DNA of 49,394 bases from an uncultured Clostridia bacterium (GTDB lineage Bacteria; Bacillota; Clostridia; TANB77; CAG-508), in assembly GCA_947623465.1 (NCBI GenBank), contig CANQGU010000012.1, forward strand, positions 1 to 49,394, read 5' to 3'. The notes under the pieces are model-generated. The model was not told where the DNA came from. It saw only the letters and a list, made by a program, of their open reading frames with translations, and ran no database searches. How positions within the stretch are numbered: position 1 is the stretch's first letter; every line of letters starts with the position of its first letter. Shown here in pieces: positions 16,609 to 27,700 of this stretch. A program made the translations under genes and the position numbers.

Positions 16609-17361
16609 TTATGTTGCTATATAATAACCTACTCCTCTTTTTGTAATTAATATTTTTGGATTTGAGGTATCTTTTTCAATTTTTTCTCTTATACGTCTTA
16701 CTGTTACATCTACTGTTCTTATATCTCCATAATATTCATAGCCCCATACTTTTTCAAGTAATGTTTCTCTTGTAACTACTTGTCCTGGGTCTGATGCTAA
16801 GAATTTTAAAACTTCAAATTCTCTTAATGTTAAATCTACAACTTTATCATTTACCATAACTTCAAATCTATCTAGGTCTAATGTTAATATTCCTACTTTT
16901 ACTACATTTGTTCTTTTTAATTCTTTGCCTTCTGAATTATTTTCATTAAGTTTTTTCTCTTTTTCCATTTCTGTAAGAACATCTGCTTTTCTTAAATTTG
17001 CTTTTACTCTAGCAAGCAATTCCCTAACACTAAATGGTTTTGTTATATAGTCATCTGCTCCTAGCTCTAACCCTAAAATTTTATCTAATTCTTCGTCTTT
17101 TGCTGTTACCATAATTATTGGAACATTCATTATATTCCTTATTCTTTTACAAACAGATAATCCATCTAATTTTGGAAGCATTATATCAAGTAGAATTAAA
17201 TCTGGCTTTTTTTCTTGTGCAATATCTATTGCTTCTAATCCATCTTTTGCTTCTATAACATTATATCCTTCTTTTTCTAAGTTGTGAGTTAATAGATTTA
17301 TTATCATTTTTTCATCATCAACTATTAATATAGTTTTCTTATAATTATCAACTTCTTCCAT
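16609..17361 (-). CDS. OmpR-family response regulator (WalR/PhoB-like)
   Basis: 250 residues. Receiver domain (about 12-125): TILIVDDEKMI with the acidic pair, PDLILLDIMLPKLDG with the phospho-Asp, MVTAKDEE, and DYITKPF with the Lys. A variable linker follows (about 130-160). The winged-helix DNA-binding domain (about 160-248) carries LTLREFEVLKFLASDPGQVV, WGYEYYGDIRTVDVTVRRIR and TKRGVGYYI. The DNA-binding part closely resembles WalR. No histidine kinase is adjacent, so it is an orphan here. ATG 17361 is chosen because AAGGAGA lies 7 nt upstream. Confidence 0.9.
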   Translation of the reverse strand: MEEVDNYKKTILIVDDEKMIINLLTHNLEKEGYNVIEAKDGLEAIDIAQEKKPDLILLDIMLPKLDGLSVCKRIRNIMNVPIIMVTAKDEELDKILGLELGADDYITKPFSVRELLARVKANLRKADVLTEMEKEKKLNENNSEGKELKRTNVVKVGILTLDLDRFEVMVNDKVVDLTLREFEVLKFLASDPGQVVTRETLLEKVWGYEYYGDIRTVDVTVRRIREKIEKDTSNPKILITKRGVGYYIAT

Positions 17362-17429
17362 AATCAAGTCTCCTTAAATCTACTTTTTATGTTATTTAAT
17401 ATATCACATTTATAATTATTATACAAGTT

Positions 17430-20400
17430 TTATTTTAAAAATTCTTTAACTTCTTTTAAAATTTCTTTTTCTTCTGTATTTTCAAGCTTTAATGTAACCA
17501 TTGGTTTAATTCCTGAAGAAAATTTTATTCTATTTCCATATTTTTTTATTAATTCTGGCACAATTTCGCTATCAAATTTATTTATGTCATAAGTAAATAC
17601 TACTGAGCTTTGTTTGCTTTGAACTTTTGTTATAAATTTTGTTTTTGCAATAGATTTTATTCTTGATATTTCAAGTAAATTTTCTATTTCTTTTGGCATA
17701 TTTCCAAATCTGTCTATAAGCTCATCTATAACATTTCTTATATCTTCTTCGTTTTTACAAAGTGCAATATCTTGGTATATTTCTATTTTTTGATTTTGGT
17801 CTGATATATATTCGTCTGGAATATAGCTTGTTACATTTAAATCTATTTGGCACTCTATTTCTTCTTCTACTTTTAAACCTTGTTCTTCTTTTAATACTTC
17901 ATTTAAAATTCTACAATATGTGTCATATCCAACTTCTTCTAAATGTCCATGTTGAATTTCTCCAACTAAACTTCCTGCACCTCTTATTTCTAAGTCACGC
18001 ATTGCAATTTTAAAGCCTGACCCAAATTCTGTAAATTCTTTTATTGCTTTTAAACGCTTATCTGCAACTTCTGAAAGTAATTTATCTTTTCTGTAAGTAA
18101 TGTATGCATACCCTTGTCTTTCAGATCTTCCAACTCTACCTCTTAATTGGTAAAGTCCTGCTAAGCCCATCCTGTCTGCATTTTCTATTATTATAGTATT
18201 TGCATTTGGTATATCAATACCAGATTCTAAAATTGTTGTACTAACTAACACATTTATTTTTCCTTCAACAAAATCGTTCATTATATCTTCAATTTGGCTT
18301 CCTGTCATTTGTCCATGTGCATACCCTACTTTTGCTTCAGGAACTAATCTTGAGATTTTATCTGCTTTTAACATTATATCTTCTACTTTATTGTATAAAT
18401 AAAATACTTGACCTTGTCTTTCTAACTCTTTTGTAATTGCTTCTCTTATAACTTCTTCGTCATATTCTAAAACATAGGTCTGTACAGGTTTCCTGTTTTG
18501 TGGTGGCTCGTAAAGACAAGACATATCTCTTACCCCAACAATAGACATGTGAAGTGTTCTAGGAATTGGAGTTGCTGTCATTGTTAAAACATCTATATTA
18601 TTTTTGTATTGTTTTATTTTTTCCTTTGCTTTTACTCCAAATCTGTGTTCCTCGTCTATTATTAGTAAACCTAAATCTTTAAATTCCACATCTTTTCCAA
18701 GTAATTTGTGTGTTCCAATTACAATATCTACATCTCCTAATTTTAGAGCTCTTATTATTCTTGTTTGTTCTTTTGCACTTTTAAATCTATTTAAAAGCTC
18801 TATTTTTATTGGAAAATCCTTCATCCTTTCTTTAAAGGTTTCGTATTGTTGTTTTGATAAAACTGTTGTTGGTGCTAAATATGCAACTTGTTTTCCATCC
18901 ATTACCGCTTTAAATGCTGCACGCAAAGCAACCTCTGTTTTTCCATAACCAACATCTCCACAAAGTAGCCTATCCATTGGCTTAGAGTTTTCCATATCTT
19001 TTTTTACTTCTTCTATTGAACGCAATTGATCATCTGTTTCTATATATGGAAAAGAATCTTCAAATTGCTTTTGAAATTCATTATCTTTACTAAATGCAAA
19101 ACCTTTTGCTTTTTCGCGCTTAGCATAAAGTTCTATTAAATCCTTTGCAACTGCTCTTAAATTATTTTTTACTTTATTTGTTGTTTTTTCCCAATCTTTA
19201 GATCCTATTTTATTTAATTTAAGATTTATTTCGTCTCCACCAACATATTTTCTTATTTCGTCTAATGAGTTTGTTGGAATATACAAAATGTCGTCTCCAT
19301 AGTATTTTATTTTAATATAATCTCTTGTTATTCCATCTGCTTTTAATGTATTTACTCCAATATAAATTCCGATACCATATTTTCTGTGAACTACATAATC
19401 TCCTACTTTTAAATCTGCAAATACTACTTTTTCGGCATTTGTAAAAGTATCGTCTTTTCTTTTTCTCGTACTTCTTCTTGCCTCTACTAAATCACTTGCC
19501 ACAATAAGAATTTCATCTAAATCTTGGCTGTAAAATCCTTCTGATATCTTGCCAAGTGTTATTGTAAGTGTCTCTTTTGACTTGTTTACTATAGTTTGGT
19601 CTAAATCTTCATGAAATATTGATAAAATTTCATTTTCTTCTAATAATTTTTCAATTTTTTTTGCTTTTTCTTTTTTATCGATTACAATATAAATATTTTT
19701 TTCTTGCTTTAAAAAATTTTTTATATCTCCGATAAATAAATCTATTCCACTTTTAAAATAATTTAATTCTCTAAATTTGAAATCATATTTTTCTATACTA
19801 TTTTTATTTGTGTTATCTAATCTTTCTAAGTTTACAGTTTGAAGCTTTTCTATATTTAACTCAATTTCTTCTGTTCCTATATAATTTTTTAATGCATCTG
19901 GCACAATTCTTTCTTTTTCTATTAAAGATTTTATTGTGTTTTCGTTGTCTAATTCTATATTTTCTGACCTTAAGTTAACTTTATTTGGTTCTTTAACGAA
20001 TAATAAATAGTTATCATCTAGGTAATCTAAAATAGTTTCTTGGTCTTTATAAAATGAATTAAAATACCTATCAATTTTGCTTATATAATCTCCATTTTTA
20101 ATTTGTTCTATATCACTTTCTTGCTTTTGTATTAAATTTTCTGGGCATATTTGCTCTTGTATGTTTTTTATAACCTTACTTAAGTCTTCTTCTAAAACAT
20201 ATTCATGTGCAGGGAAAATTTCAGCTGAATCTAAATTTTCTACAGATCTTTGACTTATTATGTTAAAACTTCTTATTGAATCAACCTCATCTCCCCAAAG
20301 TTCTATTCTTATTCCTTGAGTATCACTTGTTGCAATATCAATTATTCCACCTCTTATAGCAAATTCTCCTCGTCCATCTATTAATTCAAATCTCTCATAA

Positions 20401-20876
20401 CCTAAATTTACAAGTTTTTGTTTTAGCTCCTCTAGGTCACATATATCTCCTATTTTAAAATTTAATATATTTTTATATAATGTTTTTTTAGAAATTATTT
20501 TTTGTTTAACTGCTTCTACAGATGTTACAATAATTCCTGTTTGATTTTTATATATTTTATTTAATACATCTATTCTTTCATAAGGTAGATTTTTGCTTTC
20601 TGCAACATAGTCATATATTATAATTTCTTTTTTTGGTAAATATGATACTTTATCTGTGAAAAACTTTAGGTCACTTACTAGCTTTTGTGCATCTATTTCG
20701 TTGTATGTTAAAAGTAAAATTGGTCTTTTTATATTTTCTAAAACTGCACTTATTATTAAACTTTCAGGCACGCAACTTATGCCCGATATTTCTACCGGGC
20801 TTTTTTTATTTTCTATATTTTTTAGAAAGTCTTTGAATTTTTTGCTTTCTTTTAAGTCTTTTATCAACAGGTTCAT
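17430..20876 (-). CDS. mfd: transcription-repair coupling factor Mfd
   Basis: A 1,148-residue DNA translocase that removes stalled RNA polymerase and recruits UvrA. The N-terminal UvrB-like region occupies about 1-330. The CarD-like RNA polymerase-interaction domain carries VGDYVVHRKYGIGIYIGV (about 493). The helicase core shows DRLLCGDVGYGKTEVALRAA (Walker A, about 635), LLIIDEEHRFGVKAKE (DEEH, about 737), TATPIPRTL, and LVSTTILESGIDIPNANTII with LRGRVGR. The TRCF C-domain ends the protein. Length is normal and no CGG is in frame in 1,148 codons. The ATG overlaps the stop of the preceding gene by 4 bp (ATGA). Confidence 0.97.
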   Translation of the reverse strand: MNLLIKDLKESKKFKDFLKNIENKKSPVEISGISCVPESLIISAVLENIKRPILLLTYNEIDAQKLVSDLKFFTDKVSYLPKKEIIIYDYVAESKNLPYERIDVLNKIYKNQTGIIVTSVEAVKQKIISKKTLYKNILNFKIGDICDLEELKQKLVNLGYERFELIDGRGEFAIRGGIIDIATSDTQGIRIELWGDEVDSIRSFNIISQRSVENLDSAEIFPAHEYVLEEDLSKVIKNIQEQICPENLIQKQESDIEQIKNGDYISKIDRYFNSFYKDQETILDYLDDNYLLFVKEPNKVNLRSENIELDNENTIKSLIEKERIVPDALKNYIGTEEIELNIEKLQTVNLERLDNTNKNSIEKYDFKFRELNYFKSGIDLFIGDIKNFLKQEKNIYIVIDKKEKAKKIEKLLEENEILSIFHEDLDQTIVNKSKETLTITLGKISEGFYSQDLDEILIVASDLVEARRSTRKRKDDTFTNAEKVVFADLKVGDYVVHRKYGIGIYIGVNTLKADGITRDYIKIKYYGDDILYIPTNSLDEIRKYVGGDEINLKLNKIGSKDWEKTTNKVKNNLRAVAKDLIELYAKREKAKGFAFSKDNEFQKQFEDSFPYIETDDQLRSIEEVKKDMENSKPMDRLLCGDVGYGKTEVALRAAFKAVMDGKQVAYLAPTTVLSKQQYETFKERMKDFPIKIELLNRFKSAKEQTRIIRALKLGDVDIVIGTHKLLGKDVEFKDLGLLIIDEEHRFGVKAKEKIKQYKNNIDVLTMTATPIPRTLHMSIVGVRDMSCLYEPPQNRKPVQTYVLEYDEEVIREAITKELERQGQVFYLYNKVEDIMLKADKISRLVPEAKVGYAHGQMTGSQIEDIMNDFVEGKINVLVSTTILESGIDIPNANTIIIENADRMGLAGLYQLRGRVGRSERQGYAYITYRKDKLLSEVADKRLKAIKEFTEFGSGFKIAMRDLEIRGAGSLVGEIQHGHLEEVGYDTYCRILNEVLKEEQGLKVEEEIECQIDLNVTSYIPDEYISDQNQKIEIYQDIALCKNEEDIRNVIDELIDRFGNMPKEIENLLEISRIKSIAKTKFITKVQSKQSSVVFTYDINKFDSEIVPELIKKYGNRIKFSSGIKPMVTLKLENTEEKEILKEVKEFLK

Positions 20877-21298
20877 TCTTCTCTACTTCTTTCTTTATTT
20901 TCTTGCATTTTCTCTCTCATTTGCTTCATAACTTCATCTCTATTTTTTGATTTTTCAATAGCAGATTTTGTTACTTTTATGTCTTTTAAGTTAACTTTTT
21001 CTTTATCGTCAAATAATTTTTTTGCTAGAATATTAACTCTTTCTAAAGATTCAAGTAGTTCTTTTTTTACTCTTTTTAAATGCTCATCATCTTCTGCTTC
21101 TTCATCTTCTTCTGAATTTTTTTTCTTTTTTTCTTTTTTAGGTACATATACCCCATTTTGCTCTCTATAATTTTTTATTTCTTCTTCTTGAGATATTTCT
21201 GGCTTTTCTCCTTCAACAAAATCTTCTAGCACACCTTTTATATCTACTCTTTTTTCTTCATTTTCTTTTGATTCTTTATTTTTTTCTTTATTTGGCAT
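20873..21298 (-). CDS. highly charged coiled-coil protein, mfd operon
   Basis: 141 residues, about half Lys/Glu/Asp, with a Lys-rich patch (about 54-62) followed by an acidic patch (SEEDEEAEDDE). A helical C-terminus (about 70-141) is likely to form a coiled coil. There is no signal peptide. The translationally coupled 4-bp overlap with mfd suggests co-expression, but I recognise no family and claim no function. Confidence 0.6.
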   Translation of the reverse strand: MPNKEKNKESKENEEKRVDIKGVLEDFVEGEKPEISQEEEIKNYREQNGVYVPKKEKKKKNSEEDEEAEDDEHLKRVKKELLESLERVNILAKKLFDDKEKVNLKDIKVTKSAIEKSKNRDEVMKQMREKMQENKERSREE

Positions 21299-21368
21299 TA
21301 AACTTTTTTCCTTGTATATTATATTTAGGTTTTTTAAGGTTTTGCCTATAAACCTTCTTTCATATTAT

Positions 21369-21397
21369 AATTTACCACATTTTTTAATAAAAATCAA
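21369..21397 (-). promoter_or_regulatory. probable promoter of the charged-protein/mfd operon
   Basis: TTGATT, 17-nt spacer, TAAATT running into ATAAT on the minus strand, about 70 nt before the start codon. Confidence 0.55.
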
Positions 21398-21456
21398 CGA
21401 ATTTGAATTAATATTTTTAAAATGTTTTAAATTAAACAAGTTAGCACTCAATGAGA

Positions 21457-21470
21457 TGTTAGCGCTAACA
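21457..21470. promoter_or_regulatory. LacI-type operator-like palindrome
   Basis: TGTTAGCGCTAACA is a perfect 14-bp palindrome with a central CG, the form of LacI/CcpA-family operators (one mismatch from the cre consensus). It lies 60 bp upstream of the -35 box of the mfd operon promoter. Confidence 0.5.
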
Positions 21471-21479
21471 ACAATAAAC

Positions 21480-21511
21480 AACTCTCAAGCTTTTTGTTGC
21501 TTGAGAGTATT
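21480..21511. terminator. terminator hairpin after the first ribbon-helix-helix gene
   Basis: Stem ACTCTCAAGC/GCTTGAGAGT with a T-rich loop. A near-copy of this hairpin follows the second ribbon-helix-helix gene and the Rpn gene. Confidence 0.65.
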
Positions 21512-21542
21512 TTTGTTGTGTATTTATATGCTATTTTTTAAA

Positions 21543-21701
21543 TTACATATTTTCTATTGCGTATTTTATCATACTATTTACTATTGCATTAAATGAGCAT
21601 CTGTTTTCTTTTGCTAGCTTTTCTATTAATTTGCAGTCTTGATCTTCTATCCTTACTGTTTTTGATATTTTATCTAATTCTTTTGATACTTTAAATTTCA
21701 T
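21543..21701 (-). CDS. 52-residue ribbon-helix-helix protein, copy 1
   Basis: ATG 21701 follows AAGGTGATAAAA. The product MKFKVSKELDKISKTVRIED... ends NSMIKYAIENM and has the beta-strand (KTVRIED), helix, turn (RCSFNAI), helix layout of Arc/CopG-type repressors. It starts 27 bp after the stop of giant surface protein 1, so it is probably the last gene of that transcript. The protein is identical to copy 2 downstream of giant surface protein 2, with only a few synonymous base changes. By position it may regulate the surface-protein genes. Confidence 0.75.
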   Translation of the reverse strand: MKFKVSKELDKISKTVRIEDQDCKLIEKLAKENRCSFNAIVNSMIKYAIENM

Positions 21702-21728
21702 TTTTATCACCTTCTTTTTTCATATATT

Positions 21729-24700
21729 CTAATTAACGATTCTATACGAACCACTCGAAATTTTTTCAAGTTCTACATCTTCTTCCAATAGTATGATAGG
21801 TCTCACTCCTACGTCGCAGGAATTATTTGAGCTACTACTTAACCCTGACATCCCACCAAGATAGGTCCCTGATAGGCTATACTCCGAGTCACTAGTATGA
21901 TCACGTTCTCCGAACCAACCAGAATCCTCTATTGTAGTTGCCCATATTAGCGTAGTATGTCTTATCTTCCTCGGGGCAAAAGTTGTACATGGTAGAATCC
22001 CAGTCCGAACTTGAACTTTTTCTTACCAAATAGGTCGGATTATAAAAGCCGCTATTTTCCGGTGCATATTCTACCTGATATGTTCCATTATACTTTTTAT
22101 TGTACGAACTAATGAGGTGCTCTAACGTTGGAACTCCAATAACAAATTGTGTTTGACCATTTCCATTTTCTGATCCAAAAAATCTTTTAGTCCATAACTT
22201 AGAGTCCAACATATAACCCTCTCCACCCCTAACATCATTGTTCTTAGATGGGTTTGTTTTTCCATCTGGGTTCTTATTAAAGTAAGAACTCATCAATCTT
22301 CTTATCCTGTAATCCGTAACTCCGCTAGTACCCTCCGGGTATTTATCCTGAAAAGCTCCGAAATCTAAAACATCTGTCTCCGATACACCTCCGAATCCGG
22401 GCTATAATACAACTTTCCCGACGGTATCGCCAAATCACTTCGATTTAGAAGTCCATCTATAATCAAATAAATTCCATAAGCATCAACATCAAATATCCTA
22501 TAAACATAATTTTCCGATAAACCTGTCGTATTCAATCCCGACACCGTACTTCCAATAATAGAACCAGATCCGCTACTACTCGATCCGATAAACTTGGTCA
22601 CGTAAATCGGAATACCCTTCTCCAGACTTTATCGTAATCGAACCTGAATTTGTCTCTTCCTTATTCCCCGCATTATCTACAGTTAATACGTGAAAATAAT
22701 AGGTTCCACCAGAACTAGAAGAAATATTTATTACATCACCGGAATCCTTTTTAAATGTACCTATATATTCTGACGATGTTAATCCTAAATCACCAGATGT
22801 CGTATTAAATGCCCATCTACACTCGGCAATATTTACACCACTTTGATCATCCGTTTGCGTAACAGTTGCTGTTGTAGATACTCCTTTTTTTATACTCGTT
22901 GATCCTAATGTTATTTTTGCTGCATTTGGTACCAATCCATCTGTAATCTTCGCACTTACACTTGCTCCATAATTCTTTCCGTCAGAAAGTTGTGCAAAAA
23001 CAGTTGTATTATGAGTAAGTTCTGTAACCGAATTTCCACTATTCATTTGTCTTTTTATACTATCACCTGATGTCCAATAATATAATGTAAATCCTGGTTT
23101 TGAGTGTGAAATTGTTACTGTCGCTGTATGTGTTGAAGCTACCCAAGTTGCTGGAGAGATAGTTATTACACTACTTCCTCCTGGCATTTGCTGTGTTACT
23201 CCACTTACTTCTCTTGAGCCTTTAACTCCTGCTATATCACTTGCTGATGCTTCTATATTATATGTTACTCCTGCACTTTCTCCTGATTCCAAATTTGCGA
23301 TTTGTGCTGTTCCCTTATATACTCCACTTTGTAATGTTGCTGTATGTGTGCCTCCTAATGTTTGCCAACTCGAATCAGATTGTTTCTTATATTTTATTGT
23401 AAATGCTGTATTATTATTTACTCCTGACTGAGCATCTGATATTGCATATGTTATATTTATAGTATTTGTCGTTACTGAATCTACTGTAACTCCAATTGTT
23501 GGAGCTGTCGAATCTGTAATTTTCTTACTTCCTTCTTTTCCGAAGTTTTTGCTCTCAGTTGTTCCATCCCATAGTCTCGCAAATACTTCCACACCATGTA
23601 GCCCTCCAGTTATTGTATATGATTTTCCAGTACCACCATCTAGCCAGCTACCTGTTCCTACTCTATATTGTATATGATATCCATCATTTTCATTTTTCTT
23701 AGTAACGGTTATACTTGCTTTTCCATTAGCCCAAGTTTCTGTCCCAAATGTCAATCCATTTGAGTTACTACTTGCCTCAGGCATTGTTTGAGTTTGTACT
23801 GATGTTTCTCCTCTACCCGTATTACTTCCTAAGTCTGTTACTTCTACTTTTATATTATATGTTGTTGTCTGTGATAATCCTGTAAATGTATAACTTTTTC
23901 CTGTTTGTGTTATTTTTGCAGAACCCCAATTTTCTCCTGATGCTTTTATATAATAACTAAAGTTTGGTGGATTTGCTAAACCTGTTTCCGAATCTGTTGC
24001 TGTATCTACTGTTACAGTTATTGCATTTGTTTTTACGTCTTTATATGAAAGTGTAACTGTTGGTGATGTACTATCTTTTATTAACTGTTCTGTTTCTGTT
24101 CCTGCATTAGTTCCATCCCATAGTCTTGCATATACTGTTGTATTATTTGTTATTGAACTGAATGGATATGAATTAACTATTCCTGCATCATTCCAATTAC
24201 CTGTTCCTCCTACTCTATATTGTATATGGAATCCATCATTTGTATTTTTCTTTGATACAGTTACTTTTCCTGTTCCACTACTCCAACTTACATTTCCAAA
24301 TATTAATCCATTTGTTCCATCTTTTGCTGATGGTACTGATCCTGTTGTAGAACTTCCATCTTTTGATCCCTTATTTCCTACATAATCTGATACTTCTACC
24401 TTTACACTATATGTTGTTCCTTGTGTTAATCCTGTAAATGTATGTGTTGTATCCGTTGTAGCTTGATCCGAATGCCAATTACTTTCACTCGAAGTTTTAT
24501 AACTATATGTATAGCTTGGAGATGTTTGCATTCCCGACTCTGCATCACTTGCTGATGCTGATACTTTTATACTATTTGTTTTTGTCTCTTTAACTTCCAT
24601 CGATACTGTTGGAGGTTGTTTATCTTTTATACCTATTGATGCTTGTTTTCCTGCATTTACACCATCCCATAGCTCTGCAAAGACTGTTGTATCGTCAATT

Positions 24701-27700
24701 ATGCTTGGTACTGAATTTCCACTTGTAATTTCTGTATGTGTTCCATTTCTTGATGTCCAATAACGTATTCCATATTCACTTGTTGTTGATATTTTTACAC
24801 TTGCGGTATGTTGTGCTGGTGCCCATGTTACACTTTCAAATTTTATGTTATTTTCTCCTTCTGGTACTGCCCCTGTTTCTTTACTTGTTGTACCATTTCC
24901 TGTAATACTTGCTAAGTCTGTTACTTCTACTTTTATGTCATATGCTGTTGCTTGTTTTAATTTATCAAATGTATATGAATCATTTGTATAAGGTTGACCT
25001 GAATTTGCTATATTTTTTGTTTCTTTTAGGTCATATGTTTGTGATGTCTTTTCTTTTATATAATACTTAAACACCACTGTGCTTGGCAATCCTGATTGAT
25101 CATCTTTTGCTGTTACTGTTACAGGTATTGATCTTGTTGTAGGTGTGTTTGCTGTTACTGTTACATTTGGTGCTGAACCGTCTGTTATTTTTATTCTTTT
25201 TTGTACTGTTCCATAGTTTGTTCCATCATATAATGTTGCTATTATTTCTTCATTTAATGAACGTCCTGTTACCGCTTGTCCATCTTCTAACGCCGTCCAT
25301 GGTCCATTATCTCCTATTTTATATCTTATCCAAAAACCATCACTTTTATTTTTCTTCGATATTGTTACACTTGCTTTATGTGTTGCAGCATCCCATTTTA
25401 TCTGTCCAAATTCTAATCCATTTGCCGAATCATCTGCACTTGGTATTGTATTTGTTGTTTGCGTAATTTCTTTTGAATTTTTATTATCTACATAATCAGC
25501 TACTTCTACTTTTAAATTATATTCTGTTCCTTGGATTAAACTTTCAAATGTATGTGTTGTACTTGTTGTTCCTTCAGCTGAATGCCAACTATCCTCATTT
25601 TTCATTTTATAACTATATGTATATATTGGTGCATCTTTCATTCCTGATTCTGCATCACTCGCTGTTGCTGTTACTTTTATTGAATTTGTTTTTGTTTCAT
25701 TTACTGTTAAATTTACTGTTGGTACTATATTATCTTTTATTAATTTTGTTGTTTCTGCACCCACATTTTTTCCATCAGATAATCTTGCATGTACTGTTGT
25801 ATCATTTGATACAGTTACTGTATGTGATGATGTTTCTGCCGAACCAACTGATGCCCATTCGTTTCCTGTATTATATTGTAATATATATCCATCTTTTTCA
25901 TTTCTCTTTTTAATTTTTACACTTGCATTATGTTCTGAGGAATTCCATTGTGGCTCTTCTATTACTAAACCATTTTGTCCATCTTCTCCTGATGGCATTT
26001 CCTGAGTTTTTGCTGTTGTTTCTTGAGTTTCTTTATTTCCTGCAAAATCTGATACTTCTACTTTTATTTTGTACGTAGTATTATGTACTGCGTCTGTATA
26101 TTTATATGTTCCATTCTCACTTGTTCCTGTTGGAGTTGTTGGATATGTACCTGTTGATTCTACTATATAAAATTTATATGTTGGTGGTTTTGGCATTCCG
26201 AATTGATAGTCTACTGCATTAGCTGTTATTGTTATATCCCTTGTGGTTGTTATTGTTGATTGAATTGTCATCGTTGGTTGCTTAGCATCATCTATTGTTA
26301 GTGATTTTGCAATATTACTTGCATTTGTTTCATCCCATAATTCTGCATATATTGTTGTCTCATCTTGATTTACCGTTATTTTTTCTCCACTTTCTATCAC
26401 TTTATGTTCTTCATTTTTAGCGTCAACCGATGTCCAATAACGTATTTTATACTCTGTTGTTGTTGATACCTCTACACTTGCTTGGTTATTATCCGGATCC
26501 CACTGTACATCCCCAAATTTTATATTATCTTCTCCTGATGGTACTTCATTTGTTTTTCCTTGAGCTGTTCCTTCTCCAACATTTTTAACTAAATCTTCTA
26601 CTGTTACTTTTATGTCATAATCTGTTGTTTGTGTTAATTTTGTAAATGTAAATGTATCTGTTGATGTTTTTACATCTAATCTTGCTGGTACTGTTTGTGT
26701 ACCTTTTAATTTATAATCTTCTGATCCATCTTTTTCTTTTATATAGTAATTGTAAGTTACTGGGTTTGGTAATCCTGATGCTTTATCTTCTACATCTGTT
26801 TTTACTTTTATCGTACTTGTTGTTTGTTCTAATATATTTACAGTTACTGTTGGTGCAACTTTATCTATTTTATTTACTTCGCCTTTTATTATTCCTCCGA
26901 TATCTTCATTTTTTGTTGATTTTAGACGTGCATATATTGAACCATTGTCTTTTAATGTAACTGTTGTTCCATCTTCCCATTTTCCATTTCTTGTTAACTC
27001 ATTATAATCTGTTGAATATTGTATTTTAAATCCATTTTCTGTATACTCTGAACTTAGTGTTACTTTTACTTGTGTATTTGTCCATCCTTCTGGTTCGTAC
27101 TTAAACTTTATACTTCCTTCTTTTGCTGATGGTACCCATTTATCAGCACTTCCATCATTATCTGTATCATAACTATCTGGCAATCCATCTCCATCTGTGT
27201 CCCATGCATCTACTTTTGTATCATTATTTGTATCCCACTGATCTGGTTTTCCATCTTTGTTTGTATCCCATGCATCTGTTTGTCCGTCATTATTAAAGTC
27301 CCATTCGTCTGGTATTCCGTCTCCATCTTTGTCTTGTGGTTTTCCTGGTAATTCGTTAGATGATTTCCATTCTCCTGTTTCTGGATCTTTCCATTCATCT
27401 GCATTTCCATCATTATTTGTATCTCTTGCATCCGGTTTTCCATCTCCATCTGTGTCAAATAATTTATTTTTATTTCTGTCTTTATCACTTAATTCTCCAT
27501 TTCCATTTGGATCTTGTGTTTCTGGATCTATAAACTTATCTGCATTTCCATCTCCGTCTTCATCTTTTCCTATTACATTTCCATTTTCGTCATACCATGT
27601 GTCTGGCTTTCCATCTTTATTTGTATCTTTTCCTCCATTTGGGTCTTTTCCATCTTTTTCTGGATGTTTACTTAAGTCTTCATCTTCATCTAAGTTACCA

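Noticed and set aside
21441..21470. CIRCE (HrcA) heat-shock operator: TTAGCACTC near TTAGCGCTAA
   Set aside because: Only one half-site is perfect, the spacing is 10 rather than 9, and no chaperone gene follows. The 14-bp LacI-type palindrome explains the sequence better.
22340..22420. Alternative frame route in giant gene 1 by shifting at CCCGGA and TTCGGA near 22397 and 22391
   Set aside because: It also reaches the right frame, but those CGG triplets are not in frame. The two in-frame CGGs at 22380 and 22358 give the same final frame with no free choices.
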